Source of the DNA: Lysobacter auxotrophicus
GTDB taxonomy: Bacteria; Pseudomonadota; Gammaproteobacteria; Xanthomonadales; Xanthomonadaceae
Length of the DNA: 64,000 nucleotides
Direction of reading: 5' to 3'
NCBI RefSeq assembly: GCF_027924565.1
Contig: NZ_AP027041.1
Coordinates: forward strand, 3,348,001 to 3,412,000
Shown here: in pieces, positions 35,588 through 44,884 of the stretch
Layout: every line of letters begins with the position of its first letter
How positions within the stretch are numbered: the stretch's first letter is position 1
Translations under genes and position numbers: made by a program
Notes under the pieces: model-generated
What the model saw: the letters and a program-made list of their open reading frames with translations, nothing else
Database searches by the model: none
Told to the model about the DNA's origin: nothing

Positions 35588-35995
35588 ATGAGCAACCTGC
35601 CCATTTTCGACGTCGCCGGTTCGGCGATGAACGCCCAGTCGGTGCGGTTGTCGACCATAGCGTCGAACCTCGCCAACGCCGATTCGGTTTCCGGCAATCC
35701 CGACGAGGTCTATCGCGCCAAGCAGCCCGTGTTCCGCGCCGAAGGCGTGCCCGGCGATCCCTCGCTGGCCGGCGTCAACGTGGCCGAGGTGCGCGAGAGC
35801 ACCGACGCGCCGCTCAAGCGCTACGAACCCGGCCACCCGCTCGCCGACGCGCAGGGCTACGTGTACGCGCCCGCGGTCGATCCGGTGGCGCAGATGGTCG
35901 ACCTGATTTCCGCCTCGCGCAGCTACCAGGCCAACGTCGAAGTGTTCAACAGCGCCAAGGAACTGGCGTTGTCGACGTTGCAGATGGGCCGCTGA
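35588..35995 (+). CDS. flgC: Flagellar basal-body rod protein FlgC
   Basis: 135 residues with the rod signature VRLSTIASNLANADSVSG near the N-terminus and MVDLISASRSYQANVEVFNSAKEL at the C-terminus. Proximal rod subunit, exported through the flagellar type III system. 15 nt after flgB. Confidence 0.95.
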   Translation: MSNLPIFDVAGSAMNAQSVRLSTIASNLANADSVSGNPDEVYRAKQPVFRAEGVPGDPSLAGVNVAEVRESTDAPLKRYEPGHPLADAQGYVYAPAVDPVAQMVDLISASRSYQANVEVFNSAKELALSTLQMGR

Positions 35996-36018
35996 CCGCT
36001 TCCGCACGAAGGAACCCC

Positions 36019-36687
36019 ATGACCTCCATCGCCTCCGATATCTACTCCAGCCTCGGCGCCAACGCGTCCGGCGGCACGGACACGAAGAAGAAGACCGAGT
36101 CGCTCGGCCAGGCCGATTTCCTGCGCCTGATGACCGAGCAGCTGCAGCACCAGGATCCGCTGAACCCGATGCAGAACAGCGAATTCCTCGGGCAGCTCGC
36201 GCAGTTCTCGACCGTGCAGGGCATCCAGGGCCTGCAGACCTCGATGGACAGCTTCAACGGCTCGCTGGCCACCGACCAGATGCTGCGCGGCGCCTCGCTC
36301 GTCGGCCGCAGCGTGCTGGTGCCGTCGGCGAAGATGTCGCTGGGCAGCGAGGGCAGCGTCAACGGCGTGGTCGCCGCGCCCGACTCGGGCACCGTCACCT
36401 TCGAGATCACCGACGCCAACGGACAGAGCGTCCGCAAGCTCACCGTGCAGGCCGAAAAGGCCGGTGAAGTCGCCTTCGAATGGGACGGCCGCGATGCCAA
36501 CGGCAACCGCCTGGCCGCTGGCACGTACGGCGTCACCGCGACGATCGGCTCGGGCGAGACCAAGAAGGATCTCAGCACCTACGTCGAATCGCGCGTGGAC
36601 AGCGTGACCGTCGGCAGCGACGGCGTGTTCCTCGACCTCGCGGGGCTGGGCACGGCGCCGCTGGATTACGTGCTGCGCATCCGCTGA
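36019..36687 (+). CDS. flgD: Hook-assembly scaffold FlgD
   Basis: 222 residues. N-terminal export/capping motif DFLRLMTEQLQHQDPLNPMQNSEFLGQLAQFSTVQGI, then a FlgD Tudor/Ig-like core (FEWDGRDANGNRLAAGTYGVTA). It caps the growing hook and is replaced by FlgK. AAGGAA ribosome site. Confidence 0.95.
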   Translation: MTSIASDIYSSLGANASGGTDTKKKTESLGQADFLRLMTEQLQHQDPLNPMQNSEFLGQLAQFSTVQGIQGLQTSMDSFNGSLATDQMLRGASLVGRSVLVPSAKMSLGSEGSVNGVVAAPDSGTVTFEITDANGQSVRKLTVQAEKAGEVAFEWDGRDANGNRLAAGTYGVTATIGSGETKKDLSTYVESRVDSVTVGSDGVFLDLAGLGTAPLDYVLRIR

Positions 36688-36699
36688 CGAACCGCAGCT

Positions 36700-36742
36700 C
36701 TCACCCCAAACCCCTTCCCCGCTCGCGGGAGAGGGGCTTCCT
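36700..36742. repeat. C/G-rich hairpin repeat in the flgD-flgE gap
   Basis: CTCACCCCAAACCCCTTCCC then GCTCGCGGGAGAGGGGC, a hairpin inside the flg operon just before the flgE ribosome site (GGAGA). Confidence 0.7.
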
Positions 36743-36760
36743 CTCTCCGGAGAACATCCA

Positions 36761-37984
36761 ATGGGTTTCAACACCTCGCTGTCGGGCATCAACGCCGCCA
36801 ACGCCGACCTCAACGTCACGGCGAACAACATCGCCAACGTCAACACCACCGGCTTCAAGGAATCGCGCGCGGAATTCGCCGACCTGTTCTCCTCCACCGC
36901 CTACGGCCTGTCGCGCAACGCGATCGGTTCGGGCGTGAAGCTGAGCAACGTCGCGCAGCAGTTCTCGCAGGGCAACATCGACCCGACCGGCCGCGGCCTG
37001 GACGTCGCGATCGACGGCGAAGGCTTCTTCGTGCTCAACGACAACGGTGCGCGCGTGTACTCGCGAGCGGGCAATTTCCAGCCCGATGCGAACGGATTCA
37101 TCGGCACGCCCGACGGCAAGCGCCTGCAGGTGTTCGCGCCGAACGCCAACGGCAACGGCTTCGACGTCGGCCGCATGGTCGACCTGCAGCTGCTCACCAC
37201 CACCAGCCCGCCGCAGGCGTCGAGCAACGTGGTGATGCAGGTGACGCTGCCCGGCAACGCGGCGGCGCCGACGATCGCGCCGTTCGATCCGACCGACACC
37301 AACACCTACAACCACTCCAGCGGCGGCGCGACCGTGTACGACTCGCTCGGCGTGGCGCACGTGCAGACCTCCTACTTCGTGAAGACGGCCAATCCGAACG
37401 AATGGCAGGTGCACAACTTCATCGACGGCACCGCCGTGGGTGCGCCGACGACGCTGCAGTTCAACGGCTCCGGCGCGCTGATCTCGCCGGCGAACGGGCA
37501 GATCGCGATGGATCCGTTCACCCCGACCACCGGTGCGGGCGTCATGAACCTGACGCTGAACGTGTCCGGCTCGGCGCAGTACGGCTCGGCGTTCTCGCTG
37601 CGCGACATCAATCCGGACGGTTACGCCGCCGGCAAGCTCAACGAGATCGACATCGACTCCACCGGCGTGGTCTACGCGCGCTTCTCCAACGGCGCCGACC
37701 AGCCGCTGGGCCAGATCGCGCTGGGCACCTTCACCAACCCGCAGGGCCTGCAGCCGCAGGGCAACAACGTGTGGGCCGAAACCTACGCGTCGGGCGATCC
37801 GCGCATCGGCGCGCCGGACACCGCGGACTTCGGCACGCTGCAGTCCGGCGCGCTGGAAGCGTCCACGGTCGATCTCACCGAACAGCTGGTCAACATGATC
37901 ACCGCGCAGCGCAACTTCCAGGCGAACGCGCAGATGATCTCGACGCAGGACCAGGTCACCCAGACGATCATCAACATCCGCTAA
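36761..37984 (+). CDS. flgE: Flagellar hook protein FlgE
   Basis: 407 residues. [41 protein letters not shown] opens the D0 rod-like region, DGEGFFVL marks the D1 domain, and the end ANAQMISTQDQVTQTIINIR is typical of FlgE. It polymerises into the hook, the universal joint outside the outer membrane. Confidence 0.96.
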   Translation: MGFNTSLSGINAANADLNVTANNIANVNTTGFKESRAEFADLFSSTAYGLSRNAIGSGVKLSNVAQQFSQGNIDPTGRGLDVAIDGEGFFVLNDNGARVYSRAGNFQPDANGFIGTPDGKRLQVFAPNANGNGFDVGRMVDLQLLTTTSPPQASSNVVMQVTLPGNAAAPTIAPFDPTDTNTYNHSSGGATVYDSLGVAHVQTSYFVKTANPNEWQVHNFIDGTAVGAPTTLQFNGSGALISPANGQIAMDPFTPTTGAGVMNLTLNVSGSAQYGSAFSLRDINPDGYAAGKLNEIDIDSTGVVYARFSNGADQPLGQIALGTFTNPQGLQPQGNNVWAETYASGDPRIGAPDTADFGTLQSGALEASTVDLTEQLVNMITAQRNFQANAQMISTQDQVTQTIINIR

Positions 37985-38014
37985 GCGCGGACGCGATGAG
38001 ATAGGAGGTCCGCC

Positions 38015-38758
38015 ATGACCGACCGCGCGCTCTACATCGCGATGACCGGCGCCAGCACGTCGCTGAAGACGCAGGCATCGGTGTCGCACAACCTCGCCAA
38101 CGCCAACACGGTGGGTTTCCAGGCGACGCTCGCCGGTTCCACCGCGACGCCGGTGAAGGGCAACGGCCACGCCTCGCGCGTGGCCGCCGCCGCGCAGGCG
38201 TACGGCGTGAGCGACACGCACGGCGCGATCCTGCAGACCGGCAACACGCTGGACGTCGCGCTGAACCAGGACCGCTGGCTCACCGTGCAGGACGCGCAGG
38301 GCAACCCCGCCTACACGCGCGCCGGAAACCTGGCGATGAACGCCAACGGCCTGCTGACCAGCAACGGCCGTCCGGTGCTCGGAAGCGACGGCGCGCCGGT
38401 GACGGTGCCGCCGTTCCAGTCGATGGACATCGCCAGCGACGGCACCATCTCGATCGTTCCGCAGGGCCAGCCGGCCAACACCATCGCCGAGGCCGGCCGC
38501 CTGGGCGTCGTGCAGGCGCGCACGGCGGAGCTGGTGCGCGGCGACGACGGCCTGATGCGCCCCGGCAACGGCCAGCCGCCCGCGCCCGCCGCCGGCGAAT
38601 CGCTCACGCCCGGCGCGGTGGAGAACAGCAACGTCGAGGCGACCTCGATGCTGGTGCAGATGATCCAGACCGCGCGCGCGTTCGAGATGCAGGTACGCGT
38701 CTTGCAGAGTGTGGATGAGAACGCACGCAGCGCGAATTCGCTGCTGGGTTCTCGCTGA
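38015..38758 (+). CDS. flgF: Flagellar basal-body rod protein FlgF
   Basis: 247 residues, near-perfect AGGAGGT ribosome site. MTDRALYIAMTGASTSLKTQASVSHNLANANTVGF is the FlgF/FlgG-type N-terminus; the C-terminus is MLVQMIQTARAFEMQVRVLQSVDE. Distal/proximal rod junction subunit. Confidence 0.94.
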   Translation: MTDRALYIAMTGASTSLKTQASVSHNLANANTVGFQATLAGSTATPVKGNGHASRVAAAAQAYGVSDTHGAILQTGNTLDVALNQDRWLTVQDAQGNPAYTRAGNLAMNANGLLTSNGRPVLGSDGAPVTVPPFQSMDIASDGTISIVPQGQPANTIAEAGRLGVVQARTAELVRGDDGLMRPGNGQPPAPAAGESLTPGAVENSNVEATSMLVQMIQTARAFEMQVRVLQSVDENARSANSLLGSR

Positions 38759-38787
38759 CGGTGGTCCTTGAGGCGCCGCGCCTTCGC

Positions 38788-38893
38788 CGTCATCCCGGCG
38801 AAGGCCGGGACCCAGGCCCGTAACGCATCGATCTAAAACCGCAACAGAACCGAAGCCTTCCCCGCCTGGGTCCCGGCCTTCGCCGGGATGACG
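38788..38893. repeat. Inverted pair of composite repeats between flgF and flgG
   Basis: GTCATCCCGGCGAAGGCCGG GACCCAGG at the left and its complement ending CGCCGGGATGAC at the right. It ends about 20 nt before the flgG ribosome site, inside the operon. Confidence 0.85.
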
Positions 38894-38926
38894 ACAGGAA
38901 GGCTTCGACGAACAGGAGACAACGCC

Positions 38927-39712
38927 ATGACCCAGGCGCTATGGATCGCCAAGACCGGCCTCGACGCGCAGCAGACGCGCATGGCGGTCATCTCGAACAA
39001 CCTGTCCAACGTCAACACGACCGGCTTCAAGCGCGATCGCGCGGAGTTCCAGGACCTGCTCTACCAGACCGTGCGCCAGCCCGGCGGTGCGACGTCCGAG
39101 CAGACGCAGATGCCGACCGGGCTGTCCACCGGCACCGGCGTGCGCGTGGCGGCCACGGCGAAGGAGTTCTCGCAGGGCAACCTCAACGTCACCAACGGCG
39201 CGCTGGACGTCGGCATCGACGGCCGCGGTTTCTTCGAAGTGCTGATGCCCGACGGCAGCAGCGCCTACACGCGCGACGGCAGCTTCAAGCGCAATTCGCA
39301 GGGCGAGCTGGTGACCAGCGCCGGTTACCCGGTGCAACCGGGCATCCAGTTTCCCGAAGGCACGCAAAGCGTGACCATCGGCGCCGACGGCACCGTGTCG
39401 GTGAAGGTGCAGGGCCAGGCCGACGACGTGCAGGTCGGCGCGCTGACGCTGGCCGATTTCGTGAACCCGTCGGGCCTGCAGGCCATCGGCGGGAACCTGT
39501 TCGTCGAGACCGGCGCCAGCGGCCCCGCGCAGCAGGGCGCGCCGGGCACCAACGGCATCGGCCAGCTCGCGCAGGGCCAGCTGGAAGGCTCCAACGTCAA
39601 CGTCGTGGAGGAGCTGGTGTCGATGATCGAAACCCAGCGCGCGTACGAGACCAACGCCAAGGCGATCTCGACCACCGACACGATGCTCGGCTTCCTCAAC
39701 AACAATCTGTGA
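38927..39712 (+). CDS. flgG: Flagellar distal rod protein FlgG
   Basis: 261 residues, the usual FlgG length, from the ATG after [52 protein letters not shown] and the C-terminal [31 protein letters not shown] are diagnostic. An in-frame upstream ATG at 38888 lies in repeat DNA and was rejected. Confidence 0.96.
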   Translation: MTQALWIAKTGLDAQQTRMAVISNNLSNVNTTGFKRDRAEFQDLLYQTVRQPGGATSEQTQMPTGLSTGTGVRVAATAKEFSQGNLNVTNGALDVGIDGRGFFEVLMPDGSSAYTRDGSFKRNSQGELVTSAGYPVQPGIQFPEGTQSVTIGADGTVSVKVQGQADDVQVGALTLADFVNPSGLQAIGGNLFVETGASGPAQQGAPGTNGIGQLAQGQLEGSNVNVVEELVSMIETQRAYETNAKAISTTDTMLGFLNNNL

Positions 39713-39720
39713 GTCGCGGC

Positions 39721-40404
39721 GTGAACGCCTTCTTCCGTGTTTCCATCGCCGGCGCGACGCTCGCGCTGGCCGGGTGCGCCGCCGTCGTCGGCGACGTGCG
39801 CCCGTTTGCGCCGATGGCCGCCCCGGCCTCGGCGATCGCCGCCCCCGCCACGCCCGCCAGCGAAGGCTCGATCTACGGCAGCCGCAGCCTGCGCCTGTTC
39901 GAGGACAACAAGGCGCGCGACGTCGGCGACCTGGTCACCATCGTGCTGGTCGAAAACACCAGCGCGCGCGCGCAGGCCAACACGTCGGTCAGCAAGGAAT
40001 CGGGCATCGACATGGCCGCGCCGACCATCGCCGGCGTGCCGATCACCTACAAGGGCAACGCGATCCTGGAAGCGTCGGTCGAAGGCTCGCGCGATTTCCA
40101 GGGCTCGGGCAACAGCACGCAGAGCAACCGCCTCAACGGCTCGGTGACGGCGACCGTCGTGCAGAACCTGGGCAACGGCAACCTGCTGGTGCGCGGCCAG
40201 AAGCAGCTGCGCCTGAACCAGGGCGACGAGCTGATCCAGGTTCAAGGAATCGTGCGCACGGCCGATATCGGTCCCGACAACCGCATTTCCTCCGATCGCG
40301 TCGGCGATGCGCAGATCGTCTATGGCGGCCGCGGCACCCTGGCGCGTTCCAACGCGATGGGCTGGCTCGGCCGGTTCTTCAATTCCGCGGTTTATCCGTA
40401 CTGA
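39721..40404 (+). CDS. flgH: Flagellar L-ring lipoprotein FlgH
   Basis: 227 residues from a GTG 8 nt after flgG. Lipobox LALAGC (Cys19). The FlgH core has [49 protein letters not shown] and [22 protein letters not shown]. It forms the outer-membrane ring that acts as a bushing for the rod. No better-placed ATG gives a lipoprotein signal. Confidence 0.94.
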   Translation: MNAFFRVSIAGATLALAGCAAVVGDVRPFAPMAAPASAIAAPATPASEGSIYGSRSLRLFEDNKARDVGDLVTIVLVENTSARAQANTSVSKESGIDMAAPTIAGVPITYKGNAILEASVEGSRDFQGSGNSTQSNRLNGSVTATVVQNLGNGNLLVRGQKQLRLNQGDELIQVQGIVRTADIGPDNRISSDRVGDAQIVYGGRGTLARSNAMGWLGRFFNSAVYPY

Positions 40405-40499
40405 GGGGGCGTATGAACACTCGTGATTCTTCGTCTTCTTCGACGCGCGGGTCGTCCGCTCCGGTGCCGTCACAGTCCGCCTCATCGCGCCCCATCGCC

Positions 40500-40606
40500 T
40501 CGTCATCCCGGCGCACGCCGGGACCCAGGCTGGCTGCGTTTGAATCCATCGCGACGCTGCTTTCGACACTGCGGGCCTGGGTCCCGGCGTTCGCCGGGAT
40601 GACGGG
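40500..40606. repeat. Composite repeat pair in the 5' part of the flgI frame
   Basis: GTCATCCCGGCGCACGCCGG and its complement ending TTCGCCGGGATGAC, about 60 nt apart. They sit between an ATG with a ribosome site (40413) and the true FlgI signal peptide. Confidence 0.85.
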
Positions 40607-40622
40607 TCTGAAAGTGCTGGGG

Positions 40623-41768
40623 ATGACGCGCAACCCCCGCCTCCCCAAAGGCACTGGCCTCATCGCCTACGCCATCGCCTGCACCCTCGCCGGCCTGGTG
40701 CTCACGCTCGCCGTCGTGCCGCCGGCGCGGGCCGAGCGCATCAAGGACCTCGCGCAGGTCGCGGGCGTGCGCGGCAATCCGCTGATCGGCTACGGCCTGG
40801 TCGTGGGTCTGGACGGCAGCGGCGACCGCACCAGCCAGACGCCCTTCACCGTGCAGAGCCTGAAGACGATGCTCGACCAGCTCGGCGTCAGCATTCCGCC
40901 GGGCGTCAATCCGCAGCTGAAGAACGTCGCCGCCGTCGCGATCCACGCCGAACTTCCGCCGTACGCCAAGCCCGGCCAGCCGATCGACGTCACCGTCTCG
41001 TCCATCGGCAACGCGGGTTCCCTGCGCGGCGGCAGCCTGCTGATGGCGCCGCTGCGCGGTGCCGACGGCGAGATCTACGCCATCGCGCAGGGCAGCCTGG
41101 TCGTGTCGGGCTTCGGCGCGTCGGGCAAGGACGGCTCGCGCATCTCGGTCAACGCGCCCAACGGCGGCCGCATCCCGAACGGCGCCATCGTCGAGCGCGC
41201 CGTCGCCGGTGCGCCGGCGTCGGGCAACGTCACGCTCAACCTGCACGAAGCCGACTTCACCACTGCCGCGCACATCGTCGATGCGGTGAACCGCGAGTTC
41301 GGCAACGGCCGCGCCCGCGCCGTGGACGCCGTCACCATCGAAGTCGCGCCGCCCTCCGACGGCGACCGCGTCGGTTTTCTGGCGAAGCTCGAATCCCTCG
41401 ACGTGAGCCCCGGCGCCGCGGCGTCCAAGGTCATCGTCAATTCGCGCACCGGTACCGTCGTGATGGGCGGCCAGGTGAGCGTGCTGCCGGCAGCGGTGTC
41501 GCACGGCTCGCTCACGGTGTCGATCTCCGAGAACACGCAGGTCAGCCAGCCCAACGAATTCAGCCGCGGCCAGACCGTGGTCACGCCGCAGTCCACCGTG
41601 GAAGCCAGCCAGGACGGCGGCCGCATGTTCCTGTTCCAGGGCGGCACGTCGCTGGAGCAGATCGTCCGCGCGGTGAACGCCGTGGGCGCCGCGCCCGGCG
41701 ACATCGTGGCGATCCTGGAAGCGCTCAAGCGCGCCGGCGCGCTGCGGGCGGAGCTGGAGGTGATCTGA
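40623..41768 (+). CDS. flgI: Flagellar P-ring protein FlgI
   Basis: 381 residues from the ATG that opens a normal signal peptide ([31 protein letters not shown]), close to the usual FlgI length. Core motifs are [56 protein letters not shown] and the C-terminal [22 protein letters not shown]. It forms the periplasmic P ring with help from FlgA. The frame stays open back to an ATG at 40413 with a good ribosome site (GAGGGGG), which would add 70 residues encoded by repeat DNA with atypical codons; the real start therefore needs testing. Confidence 0.93.
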   Translation: MTRNPRLPKGTGLIAYAIACTLAGLVLTLAVVPPARAERIKDLAQVAGVRGNPLIGYGLVVGLDGSGDRTSQTPFTVQSLKTMLDQLGVSIPPGVNPQLKNVAAVAIHAELPPYAKPGQPIDVTVSSIGNAGSLRGGSLLMAPLRGADGEIYAIAQGSLVVSGFGASGKDGSRISVNAPNGGRIPNGAIVERAVAGAPASGNVTLNLHEADFTTAAHIVDAVNREFGNGRARAVDAVTIEVAPPSDGDRVGFLAKLESLDVSPGAAASKVIVNSRTGTVVMGGQVSVLPAAVSHGSLTVSISENTQVSQPNEFSRGQTVVTPQSTVEASQDGGRMFLFQGGTSLEQIVRAVNAVGAAPGDIVAILEALKRAGALRAELEVI

Positions 41769-41805
41769 TGGGCGCTGCGCGGAACGAGGAAACCGCAGCG
41801 CTTTT

Positions 41806-42007
41806 GCCCCTCCCCCTGCATGCAGGGGGTGAGAGCGGACTGCCTGCGCGCCAGTGGCGCGCGTCCGGTCGAACGCCATCGGGCTATTGCCGGATGGCTG
41901 CGGGTTGGGAGGGGGTCGTGAGGCGGGCCAGCGCCGAACTCGCCGCGATGCCGCCGCTTCGCGGCGCGTACCCCTCCCCAACCCTCCCCTGCACGCAGGG
42001 GAGGGAG
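41806..42007. repeat. C/G-rich hairpin repeats upstream of flgJ
   Basis: CCCCTCCCCCTGCATGCAGG GGG near 41806 and ACCCCTCCCCAACCCTCCCC then TGCACGCAGGGGAGGGAG ending at 42007, 10-11 bp before the flgJ sigma-54 element. Confidence 0.8.
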
Positions 42008-42017
42008 AAAAACGTCA

Positions 42018-42032
42018 CGGCACAACTCTTGC
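42018..42032 (+). promoter_or_regulatory. Sigma-54 promoter of flgJ-flgK-flgL
   Basis: CGGCACAACTCTTGC: GGCAC-N5-TTGC, only the first consensus T missing. The predicted start falls about one base before the flgJ ATG. Confidence 0.8.
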
Positions 42033-42044
42033 CTTGACCCCACC

Positions 42045-43001
42045 ATGCACCTGCGCCCCGCCCTGTCCCAGCCGCTATCGACGCCCAGCACCGACGGTGC
42101 GCCGCGCGCCGACCGCTCGCGCGTGGAATACGCCGCGCAGCAGCTGGAAGCGCAGTTCGCGCAGATGCTGGTCAAGTCGATGCGCAGCGCGTCCTTCGGC
42201 GATCCGCTGATGGGCGATAACTCCACCTACCGCGACATGTACGACCAGCAGCTCTCGCGCGAGCTCGCCAAGGGGCGCGGCCTGGGCCTGGCGCCGATCA
42301 TCGTGCAGCAGCTCACCCGCGACACCGGCGGCGCCACCGCGACGGCGACGCCGCCGGGCGGTTTGCCGTTCTCGCCCGCCGCCTCGCCGATGTCGCTGTC
42401 ACTCACGCCCAGCAGCGACGGCGTCTCGCTTCCGGCGCTCGCCGCGCCCGCCCTGCTGCGCGTGGAAACGGCGCAGGTCGAATGCGATCCGAACGCGAAG
42501 CTCGACTGCTCCAGTCCGGAAGCGTTCGTGAAGTCGGTCTGGCCGCACGCGCAGCGCACCGCGCAGGAACTGGGCGTGGATCCGAAGGCGCTCGTCGCGC
42601 AGGCCGCGCTGGAAACCGGCTGGGGCCGGCGCCTGGCGAAAGGCGGCGGCGAAGTCACCTCGCACAACCTGTTCGGCATCAAGGCCGGCTCGAAGTGGAG
42701 CGGCCAGCGCATCAACGCCGGCACGCACGAGTACGTCGGCGGCACGCGCGTGAGCGAGCGCGCCGATTTCCGCGCCTACGGCTCCATCGGCGAGAGCTTC
42801 GCCGACTACGCCAGGCTGCTGAACAACCCGCGTTACGCGCAGGCGCGCGCGGCCGGCAGCGACACGCGCCAGTTCGCGCAGGCGCTGCAGAAGGCCGGCT
42901 ACGCCACCGACCCCGCCTACGCCGCGAAGATCAACGCGATCGCCGAAGGCGCCACGCTCAACCGCGCGCTCGCCGCGCTCGACGGCAACACACGAGGCTG
43001 A
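42045..43001 (+). CDS. flgJ: Rod-cap protein and peptidoglycan hydrolase FlgJ
   Basis: 318 residues. The N-terminal rod-cap domain (EYAAQQLEAQFAQMLVKSMRSASFGDPLMGDNSTYRDMYDQQLSRELA) is joined by a Pro/Ala linker to a glucosaminidase domain from about 160 (AQAALETGWGRRLAKGGGEVTSHNLFGIKAG). It digests murein so the rod can pass. No ribosome site precedes the ATG. The stop is 2 nt before flgK. Confidence 0.95.
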   Translation: MHLRPALSQPLSTPSTDGAPRADRSRVEYAAQQLEAQFAQMLVKSMRSASFGDPLMGDNSTYRDMYDQQLSRELAKGRGLGLAPIIVQQLTRDTGGATATATPPGGLPFSPAASPMSLSLTPSSDGVSLPALAAPALLRVETAQVECDPNAKLDCSSPEAFVKSVWPHAQRTAQELGVDPKALVAQAALETGWGRRLAKGGGEVTSHNLFGIKAGSKWSGQRINAGTHEYVGGTRVSERADFRAYGSIGESFADYARLLNNPRYAQARAAGSDTRQFAQALQKAGYATDPAYAAKINAIAEGATLNRALAALDGNTRG

Positions 43002-43003
43002 CG

Positions 43004-44884
43004 ATGGCCAACGTCCTGTCCACCGGCTCCGGCGCCCTGATCGCGTTCCAGCGCGCGCTGGCGACCGTGAGCCACAACGTCGCCAACGTCGCGACCGAAG
43101 GCTATTCGCGCCAGCGCGTGGAGCTGTCCACGCGCTCGCCCACCGACATGGGCTACGGCTACGTCGGCAACGGCGTGCAGGTGGCGGACGTGCGCCGCAT
43201 CGCCGACCAGCTCGCCAACACGCGCCTGCTGGAAAGCGGCGGCGAACTGGCCCGCGCGCAGCAGCTTTCCGGCCTGGCCTCGCGCGTGGACAGCCTGTTT
43301 TCCGACAAGGCGACCGGCCTGGCCGGCGTGTGGTCGAACTTCTTCGACGCCGCCACGGGCCTGACCAGCAACGCGGCCTCCAGCGCCGCGCGCGAGGACG
43401 TGCTGTCCGACGCGAACGCGCTCACCGCGCGCTTCAAGCAGCTCAACAACCAGCTCGATTCGCTGAGCAACGAGGTCAACAGCGGCCTGCGCAGCAGCGC
43501 CGAGGAAGTGAACCGCATCGGCGCGGAGATCGCGCGCCTCAACGGCGAGATCACCAGCAACCCGAACAACGTCTCCAACGACCTGCTCGACCAGCGCGAC
43601 CGCCTGGTCTCGCAGATGGTCGGCTTCACCGGCGGCACCGCGGTGCAGCAGGGCGACGGCGCGCTCAACGTGTTCACCGCCGGCGGGCAGGCGCTGGTCG
43701 TCGGCAACACGTCGGCGAAACTCACCGTCGCCACCGACCCCTATCGCCCCGAACGCGTGCGCCTGGCGCTGGACGGCAACGGCCAGCAGATCCAGCTCAA
43801 CGATGCCTCGCTGGGCGGCAAGATCGGCGGCCTGATGGACTTCCGCAGCGACGTGCTCGATCCGGCGCAGGCCGAACTCGGGCGCATCGCCGTGGGCCTG
43901 GCCGACGCCTTCAACCAGCAGCACCGCGCCGGCATGGACCTCAACGGCCAGATGGGCACGGACTTCTTCTCCGTGCCCGCGCCGAAGGTCAACAACCACG
44001 CCAGCAACACCGGCACCGGCACGCTCACCGCGAGCGTCGGCGACCTGTCCAAGCTGGACGCGCAGAACGTCGTGCTGAAGTTCGACGGCAGCGCGTGGAG
44101 CGCCACGCGCGCCGACACCGGCGCCAACGTGCCGCTGACAGGCACCGGCACCGCGGCCGACCCGCTGGTGGTCAACGGCGTCGAACTCGTCGTCGGCGGT
44201 GCGCCGGCGTCGGGCGATCGTTTCCTGCTGCAGCCCACCGCGGGCGCGGCCGGCGCGATCGGCGTCGCCATCGACGACCCCAACCGCATCGCGGCGGCCA
44301 CGCCGGTGAAGGCGAAGGCCGAACTCGACAACGTCGGCACCGGCAAGATCGGCACGGTGAAGGTCACCGACGCCACCCACGCCAACCTGCTCACGCCCGC
44401 CGACATCGAGTTCATCGACGCAACGCAGTACACGATCAACGGCACCGGTCCCTTCCCGTACACCGCGGGCCAGCCGATCAACGCCAACGGCTGGAGCCTC
44501 AGCCTGGACGGCGTGCCCGCCGCGGGCGACCGCTTCAGCGTGGGCAGCACGGGCGCCGGCTCCAGCGACAACGGCAACGCGATCGCGCTGGGCAACCTCG
44601 ACGATGCGAAGGCCTTGAACGGCGGCACGGTGTCGCTCAACGGCGCGATCGGCGGGCTGACCACGACGATCGGCTCGGCCGCGCGACAGGCGGACTACGC
44701 CGCCGACGCGCAGCAGGTGCTGTACGACCAGGCGCAGTCGGCGCGCGATTCGATTTCCGGCGTGAACATCGACGAGGAGGCGGCCAACATGCTGCGCTTC
44801 CAGCAGGCCTACCAGGCCGCCGCGCAGGTGATCTCCACCGCCGACACGATGTTCCAGTCCCTGCTCAGCGCGGTGCGTCGATGA
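43004..44884 (+). CDS. flgK: Hook-filament junction protein FlgK (HAP1)
   Basis: 626 residues. N-terminal LSTGSGALIAFQRALATVSHNVANVATEGYSRQRVEL, a middle coiled coil (about 130-200), and the C-terminal GVNIDEEAANMLRFQQAYQAAAQVISTADTMFQSLL are diagnostic. It forms the first of two junction zones on the hook tip and is exported with FlgN. Its stop overlaps the flgL start by four bases (ATGA). Confidence 0.95.
   Translation: MANVLSTGSGALIAFQRALATVSHNVANVATEGYSRQRVELSTRSPTDMGYGYVGNGVQVADVRRIADQLANTRLLESGGELARAQQLSGLASRVDSLFSDKATGLAGVWSNFFDAATGLTSNAASSAAREDVLSDANALTARFKQLNNQLDSLSNEVNSGLRSSAEEVNRIGAEIARLNGEITSNPNNVSNDLLDQRDRLVSQMVGFTGGTAVQQGDGALNVFTAGGQALVVGNTSAKLTVATDPYRPERVRLALDGNGQQIQLNDASLGGKIGGLMDFRSDVLDPAQAELGRIAVGLADAFNQQHRAGMDLNGQMGTDFFSVPAPKVNNHASNTGTGTLTASVGDLSKLDAQNVVLKFDGSAWSATRADTGANVPLTGTGTAADPLVVNGVELVVGGAPASGDRFLLQPTAGAAGAIGVAIDDPNRIAAATPVKAKAELDNVGTGKIGTVKVTDATHANLLTPADIEFIDATQYTINGTGPFPYTAGQPINANGWSLSLDGVPAAGDRFSVGSTGAGSSDNGNAIALGNLDDAKALNGGTVSLNGAIGGLTTTIGSAARQADYAADAQQVLYDQAQSARDSISGVNIDEEAANMLRFQQAYQAAAQVISTADTMFQSLLSAVRR

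Noticed and set aside
40413-40622. 70-residue N-terminal extension of FlgI as part of the annotated protein
   Set aside because: Encoded by repeat DNA with atypical codons and placed before a complete signal peptide; kept only as a finding.
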